From Bacteroidales bacterium (lineage in GTDB: Bacteria; Bacteroidota; Bacteroidia; Bacteroidales; ML635J-15), in the NCBI GenBank assembly GCA_028696755.1, contig JAQVGK010000197.1:1-6737 (forward strand): a DNA stretch of 6,737 bases, read 5' to 3'. Of this stretch, positions 1 through 5,812 are shown piece after piece; the stretch's first letter is position 1; every line of letters begins with the position of its first letter. The notes below the pieces were generated by a model that did not search any database, was not told the origin of the DNA, and saw only the letters and a list, made by a program, of their open reading frames with translations. The position numbers were made by a program, and so were the translations under genes.

Positions 1-1
1 C

Positions 2-109
2 GAAGTTATGACAAAAGTGATGGAAAGGCGAAATCTGACATTAAGCGAAACAGATAAGTCAATATTTTCTCACATCTTTGATATTACAGCAAAGTATCGC
101 AATTTTTAA
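2..109 (+). CDS. 3' end of an unidentified upstream gene (partial)
   Basis: The window opens inside a reading frame that gives 35 residues and stops at TAA 107-109. The peptide ends ...SETDKSIFSHIFDITAKYRNF on its C-terminal side. It has a balanced, soluble-protein composition (charged N-terminal half, then mixed aromatic and aliphatic residues), no membrane segment and no motif I can name. The other two forward frames give less protein-like peptides; one of them stops at 55-57. It lies 93 bases upstream of lon in the same orientation. I do not recognise the family, and too little is present to assign a function. That it is coding is likely from composition but not proven. Confidence 0.6.
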   Translation, partial: EVMTKVMERRNLTLSETDKSIFSHIFDITAKYRNF

Positions 110-132
110 ACAAAATTACAGTTATTGTGTTT

Positions 133-158
133 AGCATGGCATAAGGATTGCCAATGCT
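133..158 (+). terminator. Bulged hairpin between the upstream gene and lon (weak terminator or operator candidate)
   Basis: AGCATGGCA (133-141) pairs with TGCCAATGCT (149-158), giving nine base pairs with one bulged A and a 7-base loop. It begins 23 bases after the upstream stop codon and is followed only by TTTCC, with a long T run further on (172-179). It is therefore a poor match to an intrinsic terminator. Its 3' arm overlaps the proposed -33 TTG of lon, so a regulatory role is equally possible. Confidence 0.3.
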
Positions 159-180
159 TTCCTCCGTAATATTTTTTTTG
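148..180 (+). promoter_or_regulatory. Candidate lon promoter, Bacteroidota type
   Basis: TTG at 148-150 is followed after 22 bases by TTTTTTTG (173-180). This matches the Bacteroidota -7 consensus TAnnTTTG at all fixed positions except the A. Transcription would start near 187, leaving a leader of roughly 16 bases before the ATG at 203. The arrangement resembles the stronger promoter before the U32 gene, but the match lies in a T run and could be chance. Confidence 0.3.
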
Positions 181-202
181 ATTTAATGACATTTTGACAT
201 AT

Positions 203-2650
203 ATGACCAAATCACTCGAAAACGAATACCTTAAACTTATACTAGGAGCTGGTGAAGGCGAAAACGACATTATTCCAATTGTTGCAGATCTTCAAGAAAA
301 TTCAAACGTAGTATATCCCGAAACTTTGCCAGTACTGCCTTTGCGAAACACTGTTCTCTTTCCAGGAGTAGTAATTCCACTAACTGTTGGAAGAAGCAGA
401 TCTTATCAACTTATTAAAGAAGTTTATAAAACTACAAAGTTCTTTGCTGCTGTCTCCCAAAAAGATGCCGAGGTTGACGAACCAGGACACGATGATTTAT
501 ATCAGATTGGTACAGTAGCCGAAATTCTTAAAATAATAGAAATGCCCGATGATACCGTTTCGGTAATTATTCAGGGCAAACGCAGATTACATATTACCCA
601 ATTTCTAGCTGATGACCCTTATTTCCTCGCATCCGTAAATTATATCCCCGAAGGGAAAGCCGACAATACAGATAAAAACTTTCAGGCAATAGTTTCTTCG
701 CTTAAAGACTTATCGCTAAAAATTGTAAAACTAAGTGCGACGATTCCCCACGAAGTTTCTTTTGCAATTAAAAATATTGACAACTCTTCGTTTTTGATAA
801 ATTTTATCTGTTCAAACTCTGATATCCCACCAGCCGAAAAGCAATCGCTGCTCGAAGTTGGTGATATTTACAAAAGAGCTGAAAAACTTCTCGCAATTCT
901 TGCTAATCAGGTGCAAATGCTTGAGCTTAAGAACGAAATTCAGATAAAAGTAAAGAAAGAACTCGACAAGCAACAAAAAGAGTATTTGCTTCATCAGCAG
1001 ATGAAAACAATTCAACAAGAATTGGGTGGTGGACCAGCAGAGCAGGAAATCAAAGAGCTTGAGGCAAGAGCAAAAGAACAAAAATGGAACGAAACAGCCG
1101 CCAAACATTTCGAGAAGGAACTAAACAAACTTCAACATCTTAATCCAGCATCTGCCGAATTCTCGGTGCAGTTAAATTATTTACATACAATGCTCGATTT
1201 GCCATGGGGAGAATATACAACCGACAATTTTGACTTAAAACGAGCTCAAAAAATTCTGGACGAAGACCATTTTGGCTTAGAAAAAGTTAAAGAAAGGATA
1301 ATCGAACATCTTGCAGTTTTAAAACTTAAAGGCGATTTAAAAGCCCCAATACTTTGCCTTTACGGCCCTCCTGGAGTTGGAAAAACTTCGTTGGGAAAAA
1401 GTGTTGCTCGCGCTTTAGGTCGCAAATATGTGCGAATGTCGCTTGGTGGCGTTCACGACGAGTCCGAAATTCGAGGTCATCGCAAGACTTATATCGGTGC
1501 TATGCCAGGTCGTATTTTGCAAAACATTAAAAAAGCTAAATCTTCGAATCCGGTTTTTGTACTCGACGAAATTGACAAAGTTGGCAGTGATTTTAAAGGC
1601 GATCCGTCATCTGCTCTGCTCGAAGTTTTAGACCCTGAACAAAATACCGAATTTCACGATAACTTTTTAGAGATTGAGTACGATCTATCCAAAGTTATGT
1701 TTATCGCTACCGCAAATAATATCGCAACTATCAGTCCTGCACTTCGCGATCGTATGGAAATGATTGACATCAGCGGTTACATAATCGAAGAAAAAGTGCA
1801 AATAGCAAAGCAACATCTTCTGCCAAAACAGCTCGAAAATCATGGTTTAACGAATGTAAAAGTAAAATTAGACGACAAGGCAATTGTAAAAATCATCGAT
1901 GGTTATACACGCGAATCTGGTGTTCGTGGCATTGATAAAAATATTGCAAAATTGGTGCGTCGCCTTGCAATGAAAGTTGGTATGGGAGAACCTATTCCAT
2001 CGACAATAAAAACAGAAGATGTGCTTGTTTATCTTGGACAGGAAAAATTTATAAGAGAAGAATACCAAGACGATGAAGTTGCTGGTGTTGTTACTGGCTT
2101 AGCATGGACAGCAGTTGGCGGAGATATTTTATACATCGAAACCAGTCTATCGCGCGGTAAGGGAGGACTTACAATCACTGGAAACTTGGGTGATGTAATG
2201 AAAGAGTCGGCAGCTATTGCGCTCGAATATATTAAGTCTCACGCCGAAGTACTTGAGATTGATTACAAGATTTTTGAAAACTGGAATATCCATCTTCACG
2301 TTCCCGAGGGAGCTATTCCGAAAGATGGTCCATCTGCGGGAATTACTATGGCAACAGCTATTGCCTCAGCATTTACACAGCGAAAGGTGAAGAAAAATCT
2401 GGCTATGACCGGAGAAATCACTTTGCGAGGCAAGGTTTTACCTGTTGGTGGAATTAAAGAAAAGATTCTTGCTGCAAAACGTGCTGGAATAAAAGAAATC
2501 ATTCTTTCGAAAGAAAATAAAAAAGACATTACCGAAATTAAAGAAGTTTACATTAAAGGACTAGATTTTTATTATGTGTCAACAATTTCTGATGTTTTTG
2601 AGATTGCATTGTTAAAGCAAAAAGTTAAGGATGCACGAAAGTTTGAGTAA
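203..2650 (+). CDS. lon: ATP-dependent protease Lon
   Basis: Complete 815-residue Lon, the cytoplasmic homohexameric AAA+ serine protease that unfolds and degrades damaged and some regulatory proteins. The N-terminal substrate-binding LON domain (about 42-235) opens with [15 protein letters not shown] helical, coiled-coil-like linker follows with the conserved [17 protein letters not shown]. The AAA+ module has Walker A GPPGVGKT (388-395, Lys394), Walker B VLDEID (Asp455-Glu456), arginine finger Arg517 and sensor-2 Arg575 (GVRG). The protease domain carries the Ser711-Lys754 dyad in DGPSAG and GGIKEK, 43 residues apart as in E. coli Lon. All key residues are intact. The length fits the somewhat longer Bacteroidota Lons (E. 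coli has 784). I chose ATG 203 over an in-frame TTG at 194, which would add only three residues. The flanking gaps suggest transcription as a single gene. No heat-shock operator such as CIRCE is visible. Confidence 0.98.
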   Translation: MTKSLENEYLKLILGAGEGENDIIPIVADLQENSNVVYPETLPVLPLRNTVLFPGVVIPLTVGRSRSYQLIKEVYKTTKFFAAVSQKDAEVDEPGHDDLYQIGTVAEILKIIEMPDDTVSVIIQGKRRLHITQFLADDPYFLASVNYIPEGKADNTDKNFQAIVSSLKDLSLKIVKLSATIPHEVSFAIKNIDNSSFLINFICSNSDIPPAEKQSLLEVGDIYKRAEKLLAILANQVQMLELKNEIQIKVKKELDKQQKEYLLHQQMKTIQQELGGGPAEQEIKELEARAKEQKWNETAAKHFEKELNKLQHLNPASAEFSVQLNYLHTMLDLPWGEYTTDNFDLKRAQKILDEDHFGLEKVKERIIEHLAVLKLKGDLKAPILCLYGPPGVGKTSLGKSVARALGRKYVRMSLGGVHDESEIRGHRKTYIGAMPGRILQNIKKAKSSNPVFVLDEIDKVGSDFKGDPSSALLEVLDPEQNTEFHDNFLEIEYDLSKVMFIATANNIATISPALRDRMEMIDISGYIIEEKVQIAKQHLLPKQLENHGLTNVKVKLDDKAIVKIIDGYTRESGVRGIDKNIAKLVRRLAMKVGMGEPIPSTIKTEDVLVYLGQEKFIREEYQDDEVAGVVTGLAWTAVGGDILYIETSLSRGKGGLTITGNLGDVMKESAAIALEYIKSHAEVLEIDYKIFENWNIHLHVPEGAIPKDGPSAGITMATAIASAFTQRKVKKNLAMTGEITLRGKVLPVGGIKEKILAAKRAGIKEIILSKENKKDITEIKEVYIKGLDFYYVSTISDVFEIALLKQKVKDARKFE

Positions 2651-2735
2651 TTCTTGCTCTTAATTGTTTTCGTTTGTTCTAATTCTGATAACTTATTGGG
2701 ATTGTTGGGTTCCTACTTGGTAAACAAACATTTTT

Positions 2736-2753
2736 TTAAGCTACTAAGCTTAA
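2736..2753. repeat. Small perfect hairpin, 7-bp stem
   Basis: TTAAGCT (2736-2742), loop ACTA, AGCTTAA (2747-2753). A T run sits on the upstream side (2731-2737), but none follows it, so this is not a standard rho-independent terminator on either strand. It is the first inverted repeat after lon. Confidence 0.5.
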
Positions 2754-2772
2754 CAAATTCAGCAAAACTTCA

Positions 2773-2787
2773 GAGCCTGAAAGGCTC
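2773..2787. repeat. Small hairpin GAGCC-TGAAA-GGCTC
   Basis: A perfect 5-bp GC-rich stem with a TGAAA loop, four bases before the larger hairpin at 2792-2836. The two look like one compound palindromic unit. It is more GC-rich than the surrounding intergenic DNA. Confidence 0.5.
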
Positions 2788-2791
2788 AATT

Positions 2792-2836
2792 ATTTTAACC
2801 CCTGACGGAACGAAGTGAAAGTCAGGGGGTTAAAAT
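2792..2836. repeat. Large hairpin with CCCCTGAC / GTCAGGGGG arms
   Basis: ATTTTAACCCCTGAC (2792-2806) pairs with GTCAGGGGGTTAAAAT (2821-2836): 15 base pairs with one bulged G, around a 14-base purine-rich loop GGAACGAAGTGAAA. No T tract follows. The GC-rich core inside AT-rich DNA and the neighbouring GAGCC hairpin suggest a dispersed palindromic repeat. It could still act as the 3' end structure of the lon transcript. Confidence 0.6.
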
Positions 2837-2849
2837 CTGCTAAAGTATC

Positions 2850-2902
2850 TCTTTTGGCATGTGTTTTTGGTGCTTTAGCATTCCAAAAAACATGACAAAA
2901 GA
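2850..2902. repeat. Long imperfect hairpin upstream of the U32 gene
   Basis: The arm 2850-2870 pairs with 2883-2902, with one mismatch and one bulge (CTTTTG-x-CATG outside, TTTTTGG / CCAAAAA inside). The 12-base middle contains a further TGC-TTTA-GCA stem. It ends about 48 bases before the -33 element of the U32 promoter, too far to overlap it. Role unknown. Confidence 0.5.
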
Positions 2903-2949
2903 TTTTCTGCTATAAAAGCATACGTTTACCAAGGATTTCATCCAACACT

Positions 2950-2982
2950 TTGTCCGAAAATGAATAAAAATCCATAACTTTG
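2950..2982 (+). promoter_or_regulatory. Promoter of the U32 gene (Bacteroidota -33/-7)
   Basis: TTG at 2950-2952, a 22-base spacer and TAACTTTG at 2975-2982, an exact match to TAnnTTTG. Transcription should start around 2989-2991, only about 8-10 bases before the ATG at 2999. The leader is therefore very short and has no Shine-Dalgarno sequence. This supports both the start codon and the assignment of the DNA to Bacteroidota. Confidence 0.65.
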
Positions 2983-2998
2983 CCCACAAATTACTATC

Positions 2999-4273
2999 AT
3001 GCAAAGGAAAAACATTGATCTGATGGCGCCTGTTGGTTCTTACGAATCGCTTATGGCTGCTATTCAGGCTGGTGCCAACTCGGTTTATTTCGGCATCGAA
3101 AAATTAAATATGAGAGCACGTTCGTCGAATAATTTTACATTCGAAGATCTTAAAAACATTGTAAACATTTGCGACGAAGCAGGTGTTAAGACTTATCTTA
3201 CTGTAAATACAATTATTTACGATCACGAGCTCGAAAAAATGCGTCAGGTTGTTGATGCTGCAGCCGAATCAAAAGTTACAGCAATTATTGCTTCGGATAT
3301 TTCGGTAATGCAATATGCCCACAAAAAAGGTGTAGAAGTTCATGCTTCAACTCAATTAAACATTTCGAACATCGAAGCAGTTGAATTTTTCTCTAATTTC
3401 TGCGATGTAATGGTTACAGCAAGAGAGCTAACTCTCGACCAAGTTGCAGATATTACTTATCAAATAAAGAAAAGAAACATAACTGGACCATCAGGAAATT
3501 TAGTTCAAATCGAGATTTTCTGTCATGGTGCATTATGTATGGCTGTCTCGGGAAAATGTCATCTTAGCTTGCACGAGTATTACCATTCGGCCAATCGTGG
3601 TTCATGTCTTCAGAATTGTCGTCGCCCTTATATTTTAACAGATAAAGAAACTGGTGCCGAGATAGAAGTTGATAACGAATATCTGATGTCGCCAAAAGAT
3701 TTATGCACCATAGGTTTTATTGACAAAATAATTGATGCAGGAGTTAGCGTTCTTAAAATCGAAGGACGCGCTAGATCGGGCGAATATGTAAAAACAGTTG
3801 TAGAATGTTATAACGAAGCAATTAATTCTGTTCTCGACCAAACCTACTCTCGCGAAAAAATCGATAATTGGATGCAGCGCTTAACAACAGTGTTCAACCG
3901 AGGATTTTGGGATGGTTACTATCTCGGGCAAAAGCTTGGCGAATGGTCGAAACAATATGGATCAAAAGCAAGTCAAACAAAAGTGTATTTGGGTAAAGTG
4001 CTTAATTATTTCGGAAATCACGGAGTTGCCGAACTACGCATTGATACTGGCGAAGAGCTGGCCGTTGGCGACGAAGTCTTATTCTTGGGCCCAACTACCG
4101 GAGTTGTTCAACAATTTGTAAAAGAATTACGCAAAGATTTGGTACCCGTTCAAAAAGTAGAACAAGCACAACTCTTCTCGATGCAAACCGAAAGCCTTGT
4201 TAGGCGGGGCGACAAATTGTACAAGTTGGTTGATACAGAGCTGTTAAAGAAGAAAAAGAGAGAAGAGGGGTGA
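2999..4273 (+). CDS. Peptidase U32 family protein, TrhP/RlhA-type RNA hydroxylation enzyme
   Basis: Complete 424-residue protein. Despite the peptidase name, characterised E. coli members hydroxylate RNA: TrhP (YegQ) makes 5-hydroxyuridine at tRNA position 34 and RlhA (YdcP) hydroxylates C2501 of 23S rRNA, both prephenate-dependent with an iron-sulfur cluster. The U32 signature is perfect at 172-190 (EIFCHGALCMAVSGKCHLS). Cys180, Cys187, Cys203 and Cys207 (the latter two in NRGSCLQNCRRPY) line up with the conserved cysteine set of E. coli TrhP. Cys175 is an extra one, as in the CHGA variant. Further family motifs are LMAPVGS near the start and SVLKIEGRARS downstream. After about residue 330 there is a small beta-rich tail ending in a lysine-rich stretch. 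The length is nearer TrhP (about 450) than RlhA (about 650), so a tRNA substrate is more likely, but this is inference. The gene has its own promoter and is isolated by structured gaps. Confidence 0.9.
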   Translation: MQRKNIDLMAPVGSYESLMAAIQAGANSVYFGIEKLNMRARSSNNFTFEDLKNIVNICDEAGVKTYLTVNTIIYDHELEKMRQVVDAAAESKVTAIIASDISVMQYAHKKGVEVHASTQLNISNIEAVEFFSNFCDVMVTARELTLDQVADITYQIKKRNITGPSGNLVQIEIFCHGALCMAVSGKCHLSLHEYYHSANRGSCLQNCRRPYILTDKETGAEIEVDNEYLMSPKDLCTIGFIDKIIDAGVSVLKIEGRARSGEYVKTVVECYNEAINSVLDQTYSREKIDNWMQRLTTVFNRGFWDGYYLGQKLGEWSKQYGSKASQTKVYLGKVLNYFGNHGVAELRIDTGEELAVGDEVLFLGPTTGVVQQFVKELRKDLVPVQKVEQAQLFSMQTESLVRRGDKLYKLVDTELLKKKKREEG

Positions 4274-4314
4274 TTTGGATTTTTGTTATTGATTTCTGAC
4301 AATGTAATTACACA

Positions 4315-4336
4315 ATTATAACACATTGGTTATAAT
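4315..4336. repeat. 8-bp AT-rich hairpin beside the large palindrome
   Basis: ATTATAAC (4315-4322), loop ACATTG, GTTATAAT (4329-4336). It lies 41 bases after the U32 stop codon and two bases before the 54-bp palindrome. No T tract follows, so it is not a typical terminator. It may be part of a 3' structure or belong to the adjacent repeat. Confidence 0.45.
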
Positions 4337-4338
4337 GT

Positions 4339-4392
4339 TGCATAGTGGGACGCCCACGCAGGGACGTCCCTGCGTGGGCGTCCCACTATGCA
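4339..4392. repeat. Perfect 54-bp GC-rich palindrome, possible inverted REP pair
   Basis: Two 27-base arms are exact reverse complements with no spacer, centred between 4365 and 4366 in GGGACGTCCC. With one bulged T the pairing extends to 4335-4395. The layout is modular: GGGACG, 8 bases, GGGACGTCCC, 8 bases, CGTCCC. Each half can also fold alone as a REP-like unit: GTGG (4345-4348), then GACGCCC (4349-4355), loop ACGCA, and GGGACGTC (4361-4368) with one bulged A. The sequence is strongly GC-rich in an AT-rich gap, which suggests a dispersed or acquired repeat. There is no T tract on either side, so it is not a canonical terminator. Confidence 0.8.
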
Positions 4393-4595
4393 CATGGCGA
4401 TATTATTCTTTCGATTTACGTTTTTTGCGAATATATTTTCAATGCTTAACATTCACATCCCATAGCATAACACAATTTCACATATTTTAAGATTGCTATG
4501 TTTATAAATCCTAATAAATTTTGTTCTAATTTAATTCTAGATTAGCTATTTTAGCCAAAACTTAGACTTAGCCTAGAAACAAAAATGAAAAGTTT
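4393..4595. other. AT-rich intergenic stretch before the SUMF1-like gene
   Basis: No coding frame of protein-like composition is seen on either strand. It holds a weak promoter candidate (4493-4523) and a cluster of TTAG motifs (4542-4571) inside a short TCTAG...CTAGA inverted pair (4536-4577). Otherwise I see nothing in it. Confidence 0.5.
4493..4523 (+). promoter_or_regulatory. Weak promoter candidate for the SUMF1-like gene cluster
   Basis: TTG at 4493-4495, a 20-base spacer and AAATTTTG at 4516-4523, seven of eight positions of TAnnTTTG counting the free ones. It would start transcription near 4530 and give a leader of about 65 bases. Spacing is good, but the first T of the -7 element is missing. 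Confidence 0.3.
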
Positions 4596-5354
4596 ATGAG
4601 AAGATTAATTTACAGTTTTGCATTTATAACATTTTTTGTGTACACAGCTTTTGCACAGACAAAACCAACAATCGAGTGGGTCGAAATTCCGGCAGGTACT
4701 TTTACTATGGGCAGTTCGGGAAGCGAGGCCGAACGAGAAGCTAACGAAATCCCTCATCAGGTAACTCTGAAAGCATTTAAGATGAGTAAATACGAAGTAA
4801 CTTTTGAGCAATACGATGCATTTTGCGAAGCAACAGGTAGAACAAAACCCGACGATAAAGGTTGGGGTCGAGGCAACCGTCCTGTAATAAATGTAAGCTG
4901 GAATGATGCCAATGCTTTTGCAATGTGGATGGGCTGTCGTTTACCTACCGAAGCCGAATGGGAATATGCTTGTCGCGCTGGCACAACAACACCTTTTAAT
5001 ACTGGAAACAACATCACTACTGCACAGGCAAACTATAATGGCACATATCCATATAATAACAATGCAAAGGGAGAAAATCGCCGAAAAACTTTGCCAGTAG
5101 GTAGTTTTGAACCCAATGCCTATGGCTTATACGATATGCACGGAAATGTTTGGGAATGGTGCAGCGATTGGTTTGGGCCCTATTCCACAGCTCCGCAAAC
5201 CAACCCAAAAGGAGCTGAACCAAAGCAGTACAAAGTGTTTAGAGGTGGAAGCTGGGCTAACTTTGCTAGTAACTGCCGGTCAGCATATCGCAACAACCTT
5301 ACTCCAGAAACTAAGAATAGTTATGTTGGAATACGATTGGTTGCGCTGAAGTAA
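4596..5354 (+). CDS. Exported formylglycine-generating-enzyme-like (SUMF1-fold) protein
   Basis: Complete 252-residue protein. Residues 1-20 form a signal peptide (RR, hydrophobic core, cleavage after AFA-20, then QTKPT), so it is probably exported; there is no lipobox cysteine. The rest is one FGE-sulfatase domain: EIPAGTFTMGS (30-40), a YEVT motif (66-69), RLPTEAEWEYACRAG (115-129), YDMHGNVWEW (179-188), FRGGSW (215-220) and a terminal VGIRLV. True formylglycine-generating enzymes oxidise a sulfatase cysteine using two cysteines after GGS. Here the second is present (Cys227), but the first position is Asn222. Sulfatase activation is therefore unlikely, and no sulfatase is encoded nearby. 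It is more like the many SUMF1-fold proteins of other or unknown role (PvdO- or GldK-type relatives, but shorter). It appears to be the first gene of a tight three-gene run. ATG 4596 is chosen because it gives the full signal peptide. Confidence 0.88.
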   Translation: MRRLIYSFAFITFFVYTAFAQTKPTIEWVEIPAGTFTMGSSGSEAEREANEIPHQVTLKAFKMSKYEVTFEQYDAFCEATGRTKPDDKGWGRGNRPVINVSWNDANAFAMWMGCRLPTEAEWEYACRAGTTTPFNTGNNITTAQANYNGTYPYNNNAKGENRRKTLPVGSFEPNAYGLYDMHGNVWEWCSDWFGPYSTAPQTNPKGAEPKQYKVFRGGSWANFASNCRSAYRNNLTPETKNSYVGIRLVALK

Positions 5355-5375
5355 TCCAAATTAGAACAATTTCTA

Positions 5376-5801
5376 ATGATCGAAATACCTGCAAGAATCA
5401 CAACTTTTATCAAAGAGCATCATGTTCTTACTCTCGCAACTTGTGTTGGTGATGAATCGTGGTGCTGCAATTGCTTTTACACTTTTATCGAAGACGAAGC
5501 TGCTTTACTTTTTACTTCCGACAGCGATACTAAGCACATAGAAATGGGATTGAGAAATTCAAATGTGTCGGGATCTATTGTGCTCGAAACAAAAATTGTT
5601 GGAAAAATTCGAGGCATACAGTTTACTGGTGAGCTTATAAAAGTTGAGAACTCGGAACATTCGAAATACAGATTGAAATACCTGAAAAAATTTCCATTTG
5701 CCATAATTATAAATACTGATCTTTGGATAATAAAGCTCTCGAAAATTAAAATGACCGACAACAGGCTTGGATTTGGCAAAAAACTTTATTGGGAAGATTA
5801 A
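5376..5801 (+). CDS. yhbP: YhbP/UPF0306 family protein (PNPOx-like split barrel)
   Basis: Complete 141-residue protein close in length to E. coli YhbP (147). Shared landmarks are an N-terminal helix with KEHHVLTLAT (14-22), ESWCCNCFYTF (27-37), a SDSDTKH stretch (48-54), IRGIQFTGE (78-86), KKFPFA (104-109) and the diagnostic KMTDNRLGFGKKLYW (125-139). The fold is that of the flavin-binding pyridoxamine-phosphate-oxidase-like split barrel. No reaction is established for this family, and I cannot tell from sequence whether flavin is bound. There is no signal peptide, so it should be cytoplasmic. It starts 21 bases after the SUMF1-like gene and ends 11 bases before the methyltransferase start, which suggests one transcript. 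The symbol reflects family membership, not proven orthology. Confidence 0.85.
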   Translation: MIEIPARITTFIKEHHVLTLATCVGDESWCCNCFYTFIEDEAALLFTSDSDTKHIEMGLRNSNVSGSIVLETKIVGKIRGIQFTGELIKVENSEHSKYRLKYLKKFPFAIIINTDLWIIKLSKIKMTDNRLGFGKKLYWED

Positions 5802-5812
5802 ATGGTAAGGCG

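Larger units (their letters stand above)
2716..2933. repeat. Composite inverted-repeat region with 10-bp terminal inverted repeats
   Basis: CTTGGTAAAC (2716-2725) is exactly inverted as GTTTACCAAG (2924-2933). Between them lie four separate hairpins (2736-2753, 2773-2787, 2792-2836, 2850-2902), so most of the 218 bases can pair. There is no convincing reading frame and no obvious target-site duplication (flanks ...TTCCTA and GATTTC...). It could be a non-autonomous MITE-like element, a cluster of dispersed palindromic repeats, or a structured RNA closed by the 10-bp stem. The rest of the lon-U32 gap, 2651-2715, shows nothing I can interpret. Confidence 0.4.

Noticed and set aside
73..80. CATCTTTG as a -7 promoter element for lon
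   Set aside because: It lies within the upstream reading frame, has no TTG at a suitable distance and would give a leader over 100 bases long.
194..202. TTG at 194 as the lon start
   Set aside because: ATG at 203 is nine bases downstream, and the extra three residues carry no conservation signal; ATG is preferred.
812..1108. 98-codon reading frame on the - strand inside lon
   Set aside because: It lies opposite a fully conserved Lon linker. Its Phe/Leu/Cys-rich composition is what the reverse of a Lys/Glu-rich coiled coil gives. The other - strand frames under lon, the SUMF1-like gene, yhbP and the methyltransferase are rejected for the same reason.
2736..2753. Rho-independent terminator of lon
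   Set aside because: The stem is AT-rich and no T run follows it; the T run is on the 5' side, so on the - strand an A run would follow.
2700..2945. Target-site duplication around the 10-bp inverted pair
   Set aside because: The flanks differ (TTCCTA on the left, GATTTC on the right), so insertion by transposition cannot be argued from the ends.
4339..4392. Bidirectional terminator between the U32 and SUMF1-like genes
   Set aside because: The stem would be strong, but neither side has a T tract, and both flanking genes point the same way, so there is no convergent transcription to stop. A dispersed repeat fits better.
4585..4599. Four-codon frame ATG AAA AGT TTA TGA overlapping the SUMF1-like start through ATGA, with a similar four-codon frame at 5802-5816 overlapping the methyltransferase start
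   Set aside because: Two such mini-frames look like translational-coupling leaders, but in A-rich DNA an ATG a few codons upstream in the ATGA-overlap frame is expected often. Peptides MKSL and MVRR are unrelated.
5789..5812. TTG at 5789 as the methyltransferase start
   Set aside because: It would overlap the end of yhbP by 13 bases and add eight residues without family character; ATG 5813 fits the spacing better.
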